64,000 nucleotides of DNA, taken from NCBI GenBank assembly GCA_958450365.1, contig CAUEEP010000928.1, positions 189,501 to 253,500 on the forward strand, written 5' to 3'. The notes under the pieces were generated by a model. The model was given only the letters and a program-made list of their open reading frames with translations, was not told where the DNA came from and made no database searches. Within the stretch, counting starts at the first letter, position 1. Each line of letters opens with the position of its first letter. A program made the translations under genes and the position numbers. Source of the stretch: Mesorhabditis belari. Its lineage: Eukaryota; Nematoda; Chromadorea; Rhabditida; Rhabditidae. Shown in pieces: positions 26,801-36,400 of the stretch.

Positions 26801-29225
26801 CTGAAACGGACGTCCGACTCTGAGTCTGAGAATGAATCTCCTCAGATTCGGACGTCCGGATCGGAGATGGACGTCTCCTCAGATTCGGACGTAACACATA
26901 TATATTCTTTTTTCTCACTTTGAATCTCAATTTGATCGTGGGGATAAGGGAGGAAATGATCCAGTGGATCGGTTGGACCGGCTTGGGTACGCTTTGTCGA
27001 TGAACGATATCGAAGTGGACATTCATCCCAGGTGACACCAATCTGAAGTGATTAGATATGTAATGTATCAAGAATTTAAATCATTCAAACAAACCATGCA
27101 CGATGGATAGAGTAAAGGCATTTGATCGGCTTCAACGAGAACCATCAACGGTACGCCCGGTTGTTGAAGCGGTTCATCGCCATCCTCATCCCAATGGGGA
27201 AACCTTTAACGGAACAAATTTCATCTCTATTTTAAATATTCTTTTATTTCTTTTTCTTTTACTTGCCATAAATACTGTAATAGTACCGCAGCCCCTCGTA
27301 TAGTCGTGTAGTTGCAAAACTTTTTATTATTTCATTTTTTCAAAGCACCCGTACTTTCAAAAAATGTGTCTTTGGTATCAAAAAATAGCCCTAAATTTCA
27401 GCTATTTTTTGATACATAAACGCGCATTTTAGCATAAAACAGTGTCGAGAAAAACGCCGCTCAAAGTTAGACTACCCAACACTCTACACCATCACTTTAG
27501 GGGTGGGATACTATTACAGTATTTACGATAGATATTGTTATTACAGTATTTACGGTACCAATATTGTTTCCATTTTTTGAACTCAGCTTCCACATCGATT
27601 TTGTAGGCGGAAATGTCTGTTCCGATGAAAACAGCTCGAATCGACCATGGGGCAAGGATCACTTTGAATTGCTCTCTTAATTCAAATTTTATTTTCTTTA
27701 GATCATAAGTGCACTTACTTTAGCTCGATGTGTTGTCTCGTTAAACGAAAAAGAGCCGGTTGCTTTTGACTGATCACTGCACAACAAACAGTGCTGATAC
27801 CGGCGATGAAAAGACGTAAATTGTAACCGATTGAAAATCTTGAAAAAAAAAGAATTCTTTCTAAAAAAACTTCAATAAAGTGAACCTTGGCAACATGTGC
27901 TCTCTTCCGGGTAATGGTTGTTTCAATGGTTTTGTGTGCCATCGACCAAATCTCAAATGTCCACTCTTCACGAAACCATTCGAGAGATATGTGTAAAGAG
28001 CATTGAAAAACATGTGGCGCACCTGAATAATGAATATTGTATATAGCATTGTATTGTATGATACAGTAGACTTCTGGCTGAAGACTTTTAGCAGCCTCAC
28101 CTCGGGACTTATAATCTGTGCATCCATCATTGATGCTTGTTGTTTCTCGATCAATCCATCCACACACGATGCCATTGATGATGGCTCATCTTGGGTAAAC
28201 CAAAATATCCATAACTCTTTTGCGCATTTATCGAAAACGGGCAATTGTAGCCGCTCGTAACCGCCCATTTGTTGGGGTTGACGACGGAAGGCGCAAAGAA
28301 GACGTTTCTGGAAAGAATGAGGCAAGTTTTGATAAGATCTTGCACCTGCCATAATCTGACATACAGGGTTGAGCAAAATTGCCCGGACAACTTTGTAGGA
28401 AACTAGTTGTCGCACGCTTCATTTATTTCAAAGTGTCAAGTGTTATATAGAGAATTGTAGCCCTTAATCTTGACTACATTTATCTACTAAAAACTTCCCA
28501 ATCGGATTTATGCAACTCATTTAACAAGTCCTTCAATGAGCACTGATCCCTGTCCAGTGTGTTGTCATTTTTGACGATTTTCTACATAATGTGCTCATTG
28601 AAGGGCTTGTTAAATGAGTTGCATAAAGCCGATTGGGAAGTTTTTAGTAGATAAATGTAGCCAAGATTAAGGGCTACAATTCTCTATATAACACTTGACA
28701 CTTTGAAATAAATTAAGCGTGCGCCAACTACTTTTCCAAAAAGTTATCCGCATTTTGCCTAATCCTGTATTATTAATTTCTTACTTGTAAACAGCGTCCA
28801 TATGCTTTCACAATGGGATCATCTTGCATGAGATCTTCGTGAAGTCTTGTTGTTGATGTGCCACCTGTTGTATGCTCGTAGACACGCCATCGAATTTCGC
28901 TCAATTCGGTCTGCAATTGAATAACGTTGAATAAGAAAGATTGTTTGTAGGAAATATTTGGTCATTTAAAGCCAGGTCAAAGCTTTTAAGCAACCACTCA
29001 GTCAAGGTTTATGTGAAAAGTGAACCTTGAAACTTCGAGACTTTGAGAAAACTAGTTTGAAAAGGTAAATCGTGCTTAAATGTTTCCTTATTGCAAGCTT
29101 TACAATCTGGTAAAACAACTCACCAAAGCATAAACATTTGTATGGCAATCATCCAATGATCCACACGGTATTCCTTCTCTTTGTTGATTCTGACGCCATG
29201 ATTCCGATCCCAATACAGAAGCCAT
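11844..29225 (-). CDS. let-19: Mediator complex subunit 13 (MED13 / LET-19)
   Basis: MED13 links the CDK8 kinase module to core Mediator and acts in the nucleus as a transcription regulator. The gene is about 17.4 kb with some 45-50 exons. N-terminal domain: [13 protein letters not shown] (29126-29190), [16 protein letters not shown] (about 28900), [15 protein letters not shown] (about 28200) and DEPLQQPG...LLYPSC (about 27120-27180). The middle is acidic or Ser-rich, then Gly/Met/Pro-rich with repeats such as [15 protein letters not shown] (20100-21660). Family signatures follow: [12 protein letters not shown] (about 19980), NPCTCGFSAIRYR (about 19790), VEGPLTW (about 18970), [11 protein letters not shown] (about 17095), IDPFSTGE...LEIVPSARL (16050-16195), [14 protein letters not shown] (about 14310), [15 protein letters not shown] (about 13650), [13 protein letters not shown] (about 13150) and [20 protein letters not shown] (about 12540). 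The C-terminus is YNALSWLS...[13 protein letters not shown], stop at 11844-11846. Introns hold many transposon-derived inserts. The start is ambiguous: 29225 is used here, but a 5' exon at 29457-29538 with ATG at 29462 is possible. Confidence 0.93.
13869..14067. mobile_element. Palindromic MITE in a let-19 intron
   Basis: A 199-bp element whose ends are inverted repeats of about 35 bp: it begins TAGACATGGGAAAATT and ends AATTTTCCCATGTCTA. Inner parts also pair (cccgaacctaattcca with its complement), so the whole folds as a hairpin. There is no coding content. Tc1/mariner-type TA insertion is likely but not certain. Confidence 0.75.
14536..15590. mobile_element. MITE with TTCTCGGAAAAAGTTTG ends plus a tandem copy of its right half
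   Basis: The left end at 14536 reads gaaagttctcggaaaaagt and the matching inverted end is at 15168-15200 (acttttt ccgagaactttc). The right half (14838-15190, with the phrase cactgagtgttttgctaaaa) is repeated in direct orientation at 15226-15590, where the end is degraded. A third copy lies at 54840-55473. All sit in introns (here in let-19). There is no transposase. Confidence 0.7.
16538..17020. mobile_element. Nested short elements with CAGTCGACTCTCGAT termini
   Basis: A short element at 16812-16993 begins TACAGTCGACTCTCGATAAA and ends with the complement ATCGAGAGTCGACTGTA. Such termini resemble pogo/Tigger-type elements. A further copy of the terminus plus about 26 bp of flank (attgaatagttcatcgaata) lies inverted at 16538-16588. 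The whole therefore forms an inverted repeat of about 50 bp around 16780. It sits inside the 890-bp let-19 intron between exons VIVVYLV and IDPFSTGE. Confidence 0.6.
20714..20799. mobile_element. Short hairpin MITE with TACCGTAAA ends
   Basis: This 86-bp hairpin starts taccgtaaaaactgtaattg and ends caattacagtatttacga. It belongs to a group of elements in this window whose ends read TACCGTAA or TACTGTAATA (27280-27556, 43720-43970, 52407-52693, 61319-61602, 62313-63069). Confidence 0.6.
22600..22692 (+). repeat. tRNA-like sequence (degenerate, SINE or pseudo-tRNA)
   Basis: A GC-rich island in a let-19 intron reads gtggcacggtcgggagcaag, and later aaattcgactcccgtagtgc. It has an A-box-like and a degenerate B-box-like segment, and GGCAC can pair with GTGCC at the other end. 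The T arm does not pair properly, so this is not a functional tRNA by my reading. It may be a tRNA-derived retroposon head, followed by a T-rich tail at 22697-22722. Confidence 0.35.
25209..25545 (-). mobile_element. tRNA-derived SINE copy 1
   Basis: On the minus strand this reads caatagttcagtggcagagt, then later ggattcaatttcccctcggt, which are pol III A-box and B-box sequences. A non-tRNA body follows (the ttattattcc...tctacc region). The same unit occurs in plus orientation at 55492-55745, with matching sequence on both sides of the tRNA-like part. This copy carries an extra hairpin inside the tRNA-like part (gtgtctgcccggtaa paired to gcagacactctgcc). It lies in a let-19 intron. Confidence 0.7.
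26491..26725. mobile_element. MITE with TACAGTACTGGACAATGA ends
   Basis: The left end reads tacactactggccaatgaaa and the right end reads tttcattgtccagtactgta. Inner arms pair further (aaaacgatcgtcactttcgcg; gggagttacag), giving a hairpin of about 60-bp arms. TA dinucleotides flank both ends, as expected for Tc1/mariner-type insertion. Confidence 0.75.
26726..26906. repeat. Near-perfect 180-bp palindrome
   Basis: Sequence from tatgttacgtccgaatctga to tcagattcggacgtaacaca is a palindrome centred near 26815, built of repeated units (cgaatctgaggaga, gacgtccg). It directly abuts the MITE at 26491-26725. Because it is self-complementary, both strands have a similar open frame rich in Ser, Glu and Asp. 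I see no splice or start context that would make it coding. It sits in a let-19 intron. Confidence 0.7.
27280..27556. mobile_element. MITE with TACTGTAATAGTA ends
   Basis: It begins tactgtaatagtaccgcagc and ends ggatactattacagtatt, followed by a second copy of the end (ttacagtatttacggtacc). The centre shares the phrase gttagactac with the elements at 43720 and 52407. It is non-coding, in a let-19 intron. Confidence 0.7.
28362..28769. mobile_element. Hairpin MITE with TACAGGGTTGAGCAAAATTGC ends
   Basis: This 408-bp palindromic element has arms of about 180 bp that match closely (left cccttaatcttgactacatt; right complement tgtagccaagattaagggct). The ends read tacagggttgagcaaaattg and cattttgcctaatcctgta. 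TA flanks both ends. It lies between two let-19 N-terminal exons. No protein is encoded. Confidence 0.8.
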
Positions 29226-30991
29226 CGGAAATGTGGGAGAAAATGAAGAAAGAGAGAAGATGAAGGAAAAGAAATATCACAAAGGCACCCACTAGCCGGA
29301 CACCGATTTGGGGAAGAACTGAAATGAAATTGAATAAGCTGCTTCAAAATTTCTATCAAATAATTGTGCTTAACGTTTAGATAACCTTCTAATATCTGCA
29401 TTCTATTTCAATTAACATATCACTAGTCAATTATTTATTTCCTCACCGTCATGCGGGATCCGATTGCCGTTGGGGGAATCTTTGTCTTCAAATCGAAAAT
29501 TTCCTCTTTAGGTAAGAAATCGAGAAAAGTTGGGTTACCTAAAAGATTTTTTTAAAAAATTAATTTTAATTAAAAACAAAGAAGAAATGGAAATTTTATT
29601 GAAAAGATTTCAATATAGGGTTACAAAAAATGAAACGTAAATAAATAAAGTAAATAAACTATTATTGAACTTCTCTTTATAGATTTCTTTTAATAGAGTT
29701 TAATAGAATTTCTTTTAATAAAAAGTTTATTTTTTTTAAATTCTAGACATCGTTCTTTTAATTAATGAAAGAAAAAGCTAAATTTTGAACGAATGAAAAT
29801 GAAGGAAGCGGGTGGAGAGATCAACGAGATTAGAAAAGATTGAACAAATCAACAAAAGAAGTTAATTGATATGATTGACAAAGATGTGTGAAAAGTGTTT
29901 TGTGTTTTAAGTTTTGATTTAGGTAAATGAAAGCAATGGGAGCGACTCGAACCGCCGTCGCCCCATATTAACGAGAATGAGGGGAAAAGGGGGAGAAGCG
30001 GGAGAAAGAGTCGGACACGCAGTGCATAACAAGGGGGAATCGGGTGCGTTGCGTTTGTGTAGATGGGAATGGGGGAAAAGAATTGGGGGAAAGGAATCAA
30101 TGTCTGATGTCTCCACTCATTCACTGTCTCATTCACTCACTCGCTGTCTCTTGCTTCAATTTCCCCCCTACATCACTTCTCCCCAATAGTTCTTCTTCTT
30201 TTTCTCTTGGAAAAGATCCGACCATCGCCTGGTTTCCACAGTCACCCTCAAGCCTGAGGGGAAAACTGTGAAGTGGGTGAGGGTTCAAGAAAACTCTCTT
30301 TTTAATATAATAGTAGAATATTGACATAAACAAATCACTGAGTGGCTTGGACAGAAGATTGAGGGTGAGCGAATAGATACAGGAATCAAAAGAAGAGTGT
30401 TGAGAGGGCAAGAAAGAAAAAGGAATTATTTCTACCAGTGCATCTTGTAGGAAATTCAAGAATCATGATCATAAGCAAATCACACAAAAAAATGAATGGT
30501 TACGGTGAAATAAGATTATGGTATCGACTCTTTTTTGGGGACTTTTTGTCGAGACAACGAGCCTTTTTTTTCTTCGACCGGAAGTTGATTTTGAGATGAG
30601 GGTGGTTGAGATTAAGATATATTGCAAAAAGGAGTTGTTATTGAAATGGTTTGTGGAGAAGATGTAAACTTGACAACGGTAGAAAGAGGTGGGATATAAA
30701 AGGAAATCATTTATTTGTAGAAAGCCTTCAATAATTCAATAATAGCAACATTACTGTCGAAGATTGGAATGAATGCCTCTGGCATTGCTTTCTAAACCTT
30801 CGGGAACTTTTAAAAGCTGCTGTAATCTTTCGTTTTATCCATTCTATGGCCGGATTTTTCGTTAAAAATTAAATTGAACTAAAGCTAACAGTAGGGTTAT
30901 GATAGTTTGCGAGAATTGTCGTCTTTTAGAAAGCACAAGCGATGGATTACTGTTTCCAATTCGGCTTTTCTTTGTCACTTCCCATGATATT
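29226..30991. promoter_or_regulatory. Upstream region of let-19, no separate gene recognised
   Basis: Within this 1.77 kb, a possible 5' exon lies on the minus strand at 29457-29538 (acceptor cttttag, donor gtgagg). It holds an ATG at 29462 whose product would be MT before splicing, perhaps to the NQQREGIP codons in the annotated first exon. A purine-rich, relatively GC-rich block spans 29935-30090. A short imperfect hairpin lies at 30236-30275 (cacagtcaccctcaa with ttgagg...aactgtg). I see no conserved protein. It is probably promoter and 5' UTR, though no core promoter element can be named. Confidence 0.4.
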
Positions 30992-31185
30992 TACAGTGGT
31001 CAAAAAAAGTCTTGATACCTTTCAAAAAATTAGCAAATTGAATATCCAAAAATATTGGATTCAGCTCGTTTTTGTTTCATTAGATAAAACAAAGTTAGAC
31101 CTTGGTACATACATCCTTGGTACTCCAGACCCTACCCATTGACGCTTTTTTTGAAAGTTTGCGGTGAGAATCCACTTTTCGTCTC
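30992..31185. mobile_element. Detached left end of the Tc1-like element
   Basis: It begins tacagtggtcaaaaaaagtc, identical to the end of the element at 31477, runs to aacaaagttag, then joins a 68-bp piece (ggtactccagaccctaccca ...). That piece is the complement of part of a mariner transposase gene. The whole stretch is an inverted copy of 32940-33146. Confidence 0.75.
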
Positions 31186-31189
31186 GGTG

Positions 31190-31476
31190 AGAATCCACAT
31201 TGACATTGGCCTAGTTTTATTCTAGTCTTTCTTTCATCATACTGTACATATTTCTTTATATTTATTTTTACTTATATACAATTTTGTTAGTGCTTTTGAC
31301 GGGTGCTTTTCTTTTCTTTTCTTGCTATTATTCATCAAATGTGGTACTATGTTTACTTCAAAGAATGCATAATAAAGTGCTTGTTTTTTTTTGATCAAAA
31401 AACCTTGATAATGCATAAAGATTCATTTTTTTGTTTACTTTGAAAAGAATAAAAGAAAGAAAACAGGAAAACTACA
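31190..31476. repeat. Left arm of a fold-back flanking the Tc1-like element
   Basis: This arm (phrases tagttttattctagtctttc and gcataataaagtgcttg) is repeated in inverted orientation at 33147-33420. The two arms meet the transposon exactly at its TA ends, so the transposon sits at the centre of a palindrome of about 560 bp. Confidence 0.75.
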
Positions 31477-33146
31477 TACAGTGGTCAAAAAAAGTCTTGA
31501 TACCTTTCAAAAAAAGCAAATTGAATATCCAAAAATATTGGATTCAGCTCGTTTTTGTTTCATTAGATAAAACAAAGTTAGAAACTTATAATTAACAAAA
31601 AATATACTCTTTGCAACAACTATTTACTTACGAAAAATAAAAAAATGCAAAAAACAAAGCAAAAAAGTCTTGATACCTTTTCTCTTTTTTCTCCTGTTTT
31701 TGTTAGGTTAGAGCTTTGCTGATTTTTATGATATTGTTTCTTTTTAGAGATACCGTGCAAGCAATACATCGACAGTCCCACAAAGGAGCGAATTGTTGAA
31801 GCTCGAAAAGTTGGACTTAAAGTCAGTGTGATTCAAAATCTCTTCTCCGTTTCGAAGATGACAATATGGAGACTCTGCAATCGGATGAAAGAGCGTGGAA
31901 ATGTGCACCGATTAAAGAAAAAAGGCCGACAACGAAAAACAACGTCTCGACAAGACCGGGCACCTCGGCATTTCTTTGCCTCGGCTCCGGATTTTACAGC
32001 CACAGACGGGAAAAGTTACTTAAAAAAGGAATTTGGGAATGATGTAACTTCGCAAACGATTCGAAATCGACTGAAATTTCTCGGGTTGTTTTCATGACGA
32101 CCTGCTCCAAAACCGTTGATGGTTCTTAGACACAGGAGGCTTCATTTGCAATTCGCCCGCACCTACCAACATTGGACGATCGACGACTGGAAACGTGCCT
32201 TGTGAAGTGATGAAACTAAGTTGAAACTGGAACACGATACAACTTGAAATACATTCGACAGACTGTTAAATTCAATGGAGGAGGGATGCTGTGTTGGGGC
32301 TGTTATTCTTCAAACTCAATCGGACCTCTACTGTCCATAAATGGAATCATGGACAGCGTGAAATATCGGGGTATGATGCAAAAAGATATGCTTTCTTACG
32401 CAAATGTCGCAATGAGTCCAAACTGGCTGTACCAGCAGGATGGGAATCCAAAAAGATACAAATGAATTGATGTTGGGACGAAAACTGAAGATTCCACCTG
32501 GAGTTTTCGTGAGATTGTCTGGCTGTTTTCAGCTCAAAAATGTCAATTTGCTGCGAACACCACCGTATTCGCCGGATTGTAACCCTATGGAACACTTATG
32601 GGTACATGTCAAACGAAAATTGAGAGGATTCTGCTTTGCGTCAAAAAAAGGAGCTTTGGGACAAGGTTCAGGACATTTGGAGCTCCATTTCGCAACGAAC
32701 CACGGAAAAATTGATCGCAAGTATGCCAAATCGACTTCAGAAGGTTATAAAAGCTAAAGGAGGCTCAACACGATACTCAATTTTGTTAGAAATTAATAAC
32801 TTTTGAAAAGGTATCAAGACTTTTTTTGCTTTGTTTTTTGCATTTTTTTATTTTTCCTAAATAAGTATTTTGTGTTAATTAAAAGGCAGAGATCATCAAT
32901 TTCAGCTGCGCTTCTTTCAAGACATGAACGGAAATCTTTTTTGCCGCGCAGGAGACGAAAAGTGAATTCTCACCGCAAACTTTCAAAAAAAGCGTCAATG
33001 GGTAGGGTCTGGAGTACCAAGGATGTATGTACCAAGGTCTAACTTTGTTTTATCTAATGAAACAAAAACGAGCTGAATCGAATATTTTTGGATATTCAAT
33101 TTGCTGCTTTTTTTGAAAGGTATCAAGACTTTTTTTGACCACTGTA
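31477..33146 (+). mobile_element. Tc1-like transposon, decayed
   Basis: A 1.67-kb element with ends TACAGTGGTCAAAAAAAGTC and the complement at 33116-33146, flanked by TA. It contains a broken transposase (31747-32757). Near its right end is a segment of about 137 bp (32886-33022) nearly identical to part of the mariner at 33729-35002. Confidence 0.85.
31747..32757 (+). pseudogene. Tc1-family transposase, broken by stops and frameshifts
   Basis: The N-terminal helix-turn-helix is visible as SPTKERIVEARKVGLKVSVI then SVSKMTIWRLCNRMKERG, followed by a basic GRQRKTT stretch and TSQTIRNRLKFLGL. Catalytic-core pieces follow: DDWKRAL-stop-SDETKL (first Asp), WLYQQDGNPK (second Asp) and LLRTPPYSPDCNPMEHLWVH, which carries the terminal acidic residue of the DD34E-type motif. 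In-frame stops occur at 32095 and near 32205, and frames shift near 32240 and 32450, so no active protein can be made from this copy. Confidence 0.85.
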
Positions 33147-33420
33147 TGTAGTTTTCCCTGTTTTCTTTCTTTTATTCTTTTCAAAGTAAACAAAAAAAAT
33201 GAATCTTTATGCATTATCAAGCTTTTTATCAAAAAAAAACAAGCACTTTATTATGCATTCTTTGAAGTAAACATAGTAGTACCACATTTGATGAATAATA
33301 GCAAGAAAAGAAAAGAAAAGCACCCGTCAAAAGCACCAACAAAATTGTATATAAGTAAAAATAAATATAAAGAAATATGTACAGTATGATGAAAGAAAGA
33401 CTAGAATAAAACTAGGCCAA
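33147..33420. repeat. Right arm of the fold-back
   Basis: Inverted copy of 31190-31476 (cacccgtcaaaagcaccaac; aagactagaataaaactagg). It ends about 50 bp before the fucosyltransferase stop codon. Confidence 0.75.
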
Positions 33421-33433
33421 TTTCGATGTTATT

Positions 33434-33472
33434 CAGCTCTTCAGCTCTTCAGCTCTTCAGGTCTTCAGCACT
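33434..33472. repeat. Short tandem repeat next to the fucosyltransferase stop
   Basis: About four imperfect 9-bp units (cagctcttc, then caggtcttc and cagcacttc) run up to the stop codon of the minus-strand gene. They would fall in its 3' UTR. Confidence 0.7.
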
Positions 33473-36400
33473 TCAACTTGATCCTCCTTGGATCCATTCA
33501 GTTGCCCAATCCCCATTCTCACAACGAGATTCTGCTTGAAACCATGCATAAATGTCCTCAATCTGAAATACGAATTTACCTATAAAATCCTCATCTCTTA
33601 TAACCTTTTGCACTTACCGTACTCTCCGGTTGTTCTTCATCCCATAATTTCTCACACAATTTACAGTATCCATTTCGGAAACCCGCCGTATTCCATGGAG
33701 CAAGCGTCCAACCTGAACATTATATCTATTAGGTTGGCTCATAAGTCTTGGTAACAGTTTTGTTTAAAAATTTATTAACAACCAAAAAAGCAGTTTACTC
33801 GAAATAGTTTCCGTTATTTTGGATAACCTTCGCCCATTTTGTTGAAAGTTGGCCAATTCCTCTCTTGGAAAATTTTTGGTTTCGAATCGAAATAGTTTTG
33901 GAGCCACTTTTTGAGATCGTTTCACTTTAAAAATGCTCCCCATCCAGGGAATGTTGCATTGGTCTGAAAAGATGATAGTCCGATAGGACAAGGTCTGGAG
34001 AATAAGGAGGATGAGGCTGTGGATTGTGGCACGAGTGAGTTTTGCCGTATGTGAGCGGGTATTGTCGTGAAGAAGGATGACCTTTTTTAAGTCAGGTCGT
34101 TTTTTCTTGATTCCATCTTCGAGCTTTTGTAGCTGATTGTTGTATAATAAAGCATTAACAGTCTGCTTATTTTCAAGAATTTCCCAGTAAATGACTCCTT
34201 TGAGATTTCACCAAACTGCTAGCATAAACTTCTTTTGGTGGGGGTCATACATCATTGGTACTCCAGACCCTACCCATTGACGCTTTTTTTGAAAGTTTGC
34301 GGTGAGAATCCACTTTTCGTCTCCTGCGCGGCAAAAAAGATTTCCGTTCATGTCTTGAAAGAAGCGCAGCTGAAATTGATGATCTCTGCCCTTTCATGGG
34401 GTCCGTAAGGATATGAGGTACCCATTGACCAAAAATTGACTTAAACCCCAGCTCATGAAGGTGTCTTTCAATTGTGGAAGGTGAGTGCTCAATTGCATCC
34501 GCTATTTAGTAGAGTAGAAATCCGAGGGTTGCTTGAATTTTTTGAAGAATCTCTTCATTTTTCAATTGAGAAGGTCTTCCCGCAAGTTTTTCGTCTCCAA
34601 GGGAATTCTCACCCTTTCTGAACTTGGCAAACCAACGTTGAGTTGTTTTGAGAAGGATCTGGGGTTTGAGAAGGATCTGAGAAGGATCATTGCCATACAC
34701 GCTTTCAATATTATTCTGGGTCACCGACAAAGAAGATCCTTTTTTGAACTTGTACAACTCGTGATGTTACAATCTAACATCACTTTACTCGTAACGTGTC
34801 TCAGATGTCCTGGTGGAAGATCTGGGGAGTCTTTGAATAAAAAAATAGAAGAAGCATTGGAGTCTACGTATGAAATGTTTTGAAAATTGATAAGCCGATT
34901 GATAAGCCGACTTTTTAGATGTAAACAGAACGGGAAAAGTCGAGCGCATAAACAATTATTTCGAAAGAACAAATTATTACCAAGACTTATGACCCAGTCT
35001 AATATAATAGTATTGTTTGTTTGCAGTTATCTATCACATATCTATTTCACCTCCATTTCTCCATTTGAAATACTCGGCATAAGCGGTGAAATTTCTCTCC
35101 AAACTCATCAAATGTTCGGCCATCTCTTTCGGTGATCCGAAATCATCAAAGGCGATCACCGATTGACGGGGTAAATTTCTGAAAGTGAAATGAAATTAAA
35201 AATTCCCATGCTTTTAAATGTTTTCACAAACACATTACTGTAGGCACTTCTTCGTAAAACGATCGGAATTGATGGGAAAAGATTTCTCTCCCAATATTTC
35301 TCCGTCACATAATCTTCGCAAACCTATCAAAGATAAAGTGATTTCTATTTTCTGGATTATTCTACCGTATTTTCTGCTGCCAAAAAGAATGGATATTCAG
35401 CAAAGATTGAGTCACACTTTTGCCCTTTTGGACAAATTTCTTTCATTTTCTCATCCCATGCACATTTTCCTCCAATTGTGACATTCATATAGGTGGAAAG
35501 TTTCTTCAAAGCCCATTCTCTTTTTGATGAAGTTGCACAATTTGAGACAAGACCAAAGATTCCAGATTTCGATTTTCGAAGAGTTTCTGAAATTCGAATT
35601 TCTATTTGATAACTGTAGATGCAAACTTTCAGGTATGAAATAATCTCCAATCTTGAATCCCCTCAATTCGGCTTCTTTTGATGTCAACCAGAAACCGCCA
35701 TATTTGAATAGAACATCGGATGAATGAAGATGAGACATTGACCAATTGAAATAATGTTCTGAAGTTGAAATTATAACATTGACTCATTCAATTGAATGTA
35801 CTTGGAATGGAGATTTTGGGGATATTATCGGGCACCTCCATTGTCATGAATACGTAACGTTGAGAGGGTTTTCTGAAAAGATAAATAAAACATTATTGGG
35901 ATCGTCTACAAATTGCTTACCTCATCTCAGCTGGTGGCAATCCTTCATCTATATTCGGTGCATGAATGATCACCGCATCCACTAAACCCAAACGACTTCG
36001 ATTTGAGTCGATGATACAGCGATCCTGCAAATATTTCATTGTAAAACATTCGAAAGTAAGACTTTTATAACTCTATAAATCTCAATTCTCAACTCTTTAC
36101 ATCTTTTAAAGTCTAAATTTCATGTACACTTACATTATAAACTTTAGCGAACCAAAAACAAACCGATAATCCGGGACACTCTAACATCACTTTATTGTCG
36201 ACATGACTTCCGAAAATCGAATTCCAAACAAGAATCCTTTTTGGGGAAAGCTTATCAAAACGATGATCGATTCTGAAAAATTTCTTTAGAAATACTATTT
36301 TGAAGTTAGTTACAAGTTACAAATTTGTAGTTACAAGTTTTCGATAAAATTTGATGGATTATGCACCTGTTTTTATCGACCGTAATATAGAGATGTTTTG

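Noticed and set aside
26711..27071. Ser/Glu-rich frames on both strands that look like a protein
   Set aside because: A direct consequence of the palindrome at 26726-26906; no start or splice context and no link to neighbouring exons.
27715..28415. Overlapping minus-strand frames of 150 and 184 codons
   Set aside because: Only the parts matching MED13 (for example [15 protein letters not shown]) are exonic; the rest is intron read-through.
29935..29980. Minus-strand ggttcgagtcgctccca looked like the T arm of a tRNA gene
   Set aside because: The T stem does not pair, and no D arm or anticodon arm can be drawn upstream.
30236..30275. Short hairpin resembling a microRNA precursor
   Set aside because: The stem is only about 12 bp, with a tiny loop; no known miRNA seed recognised.
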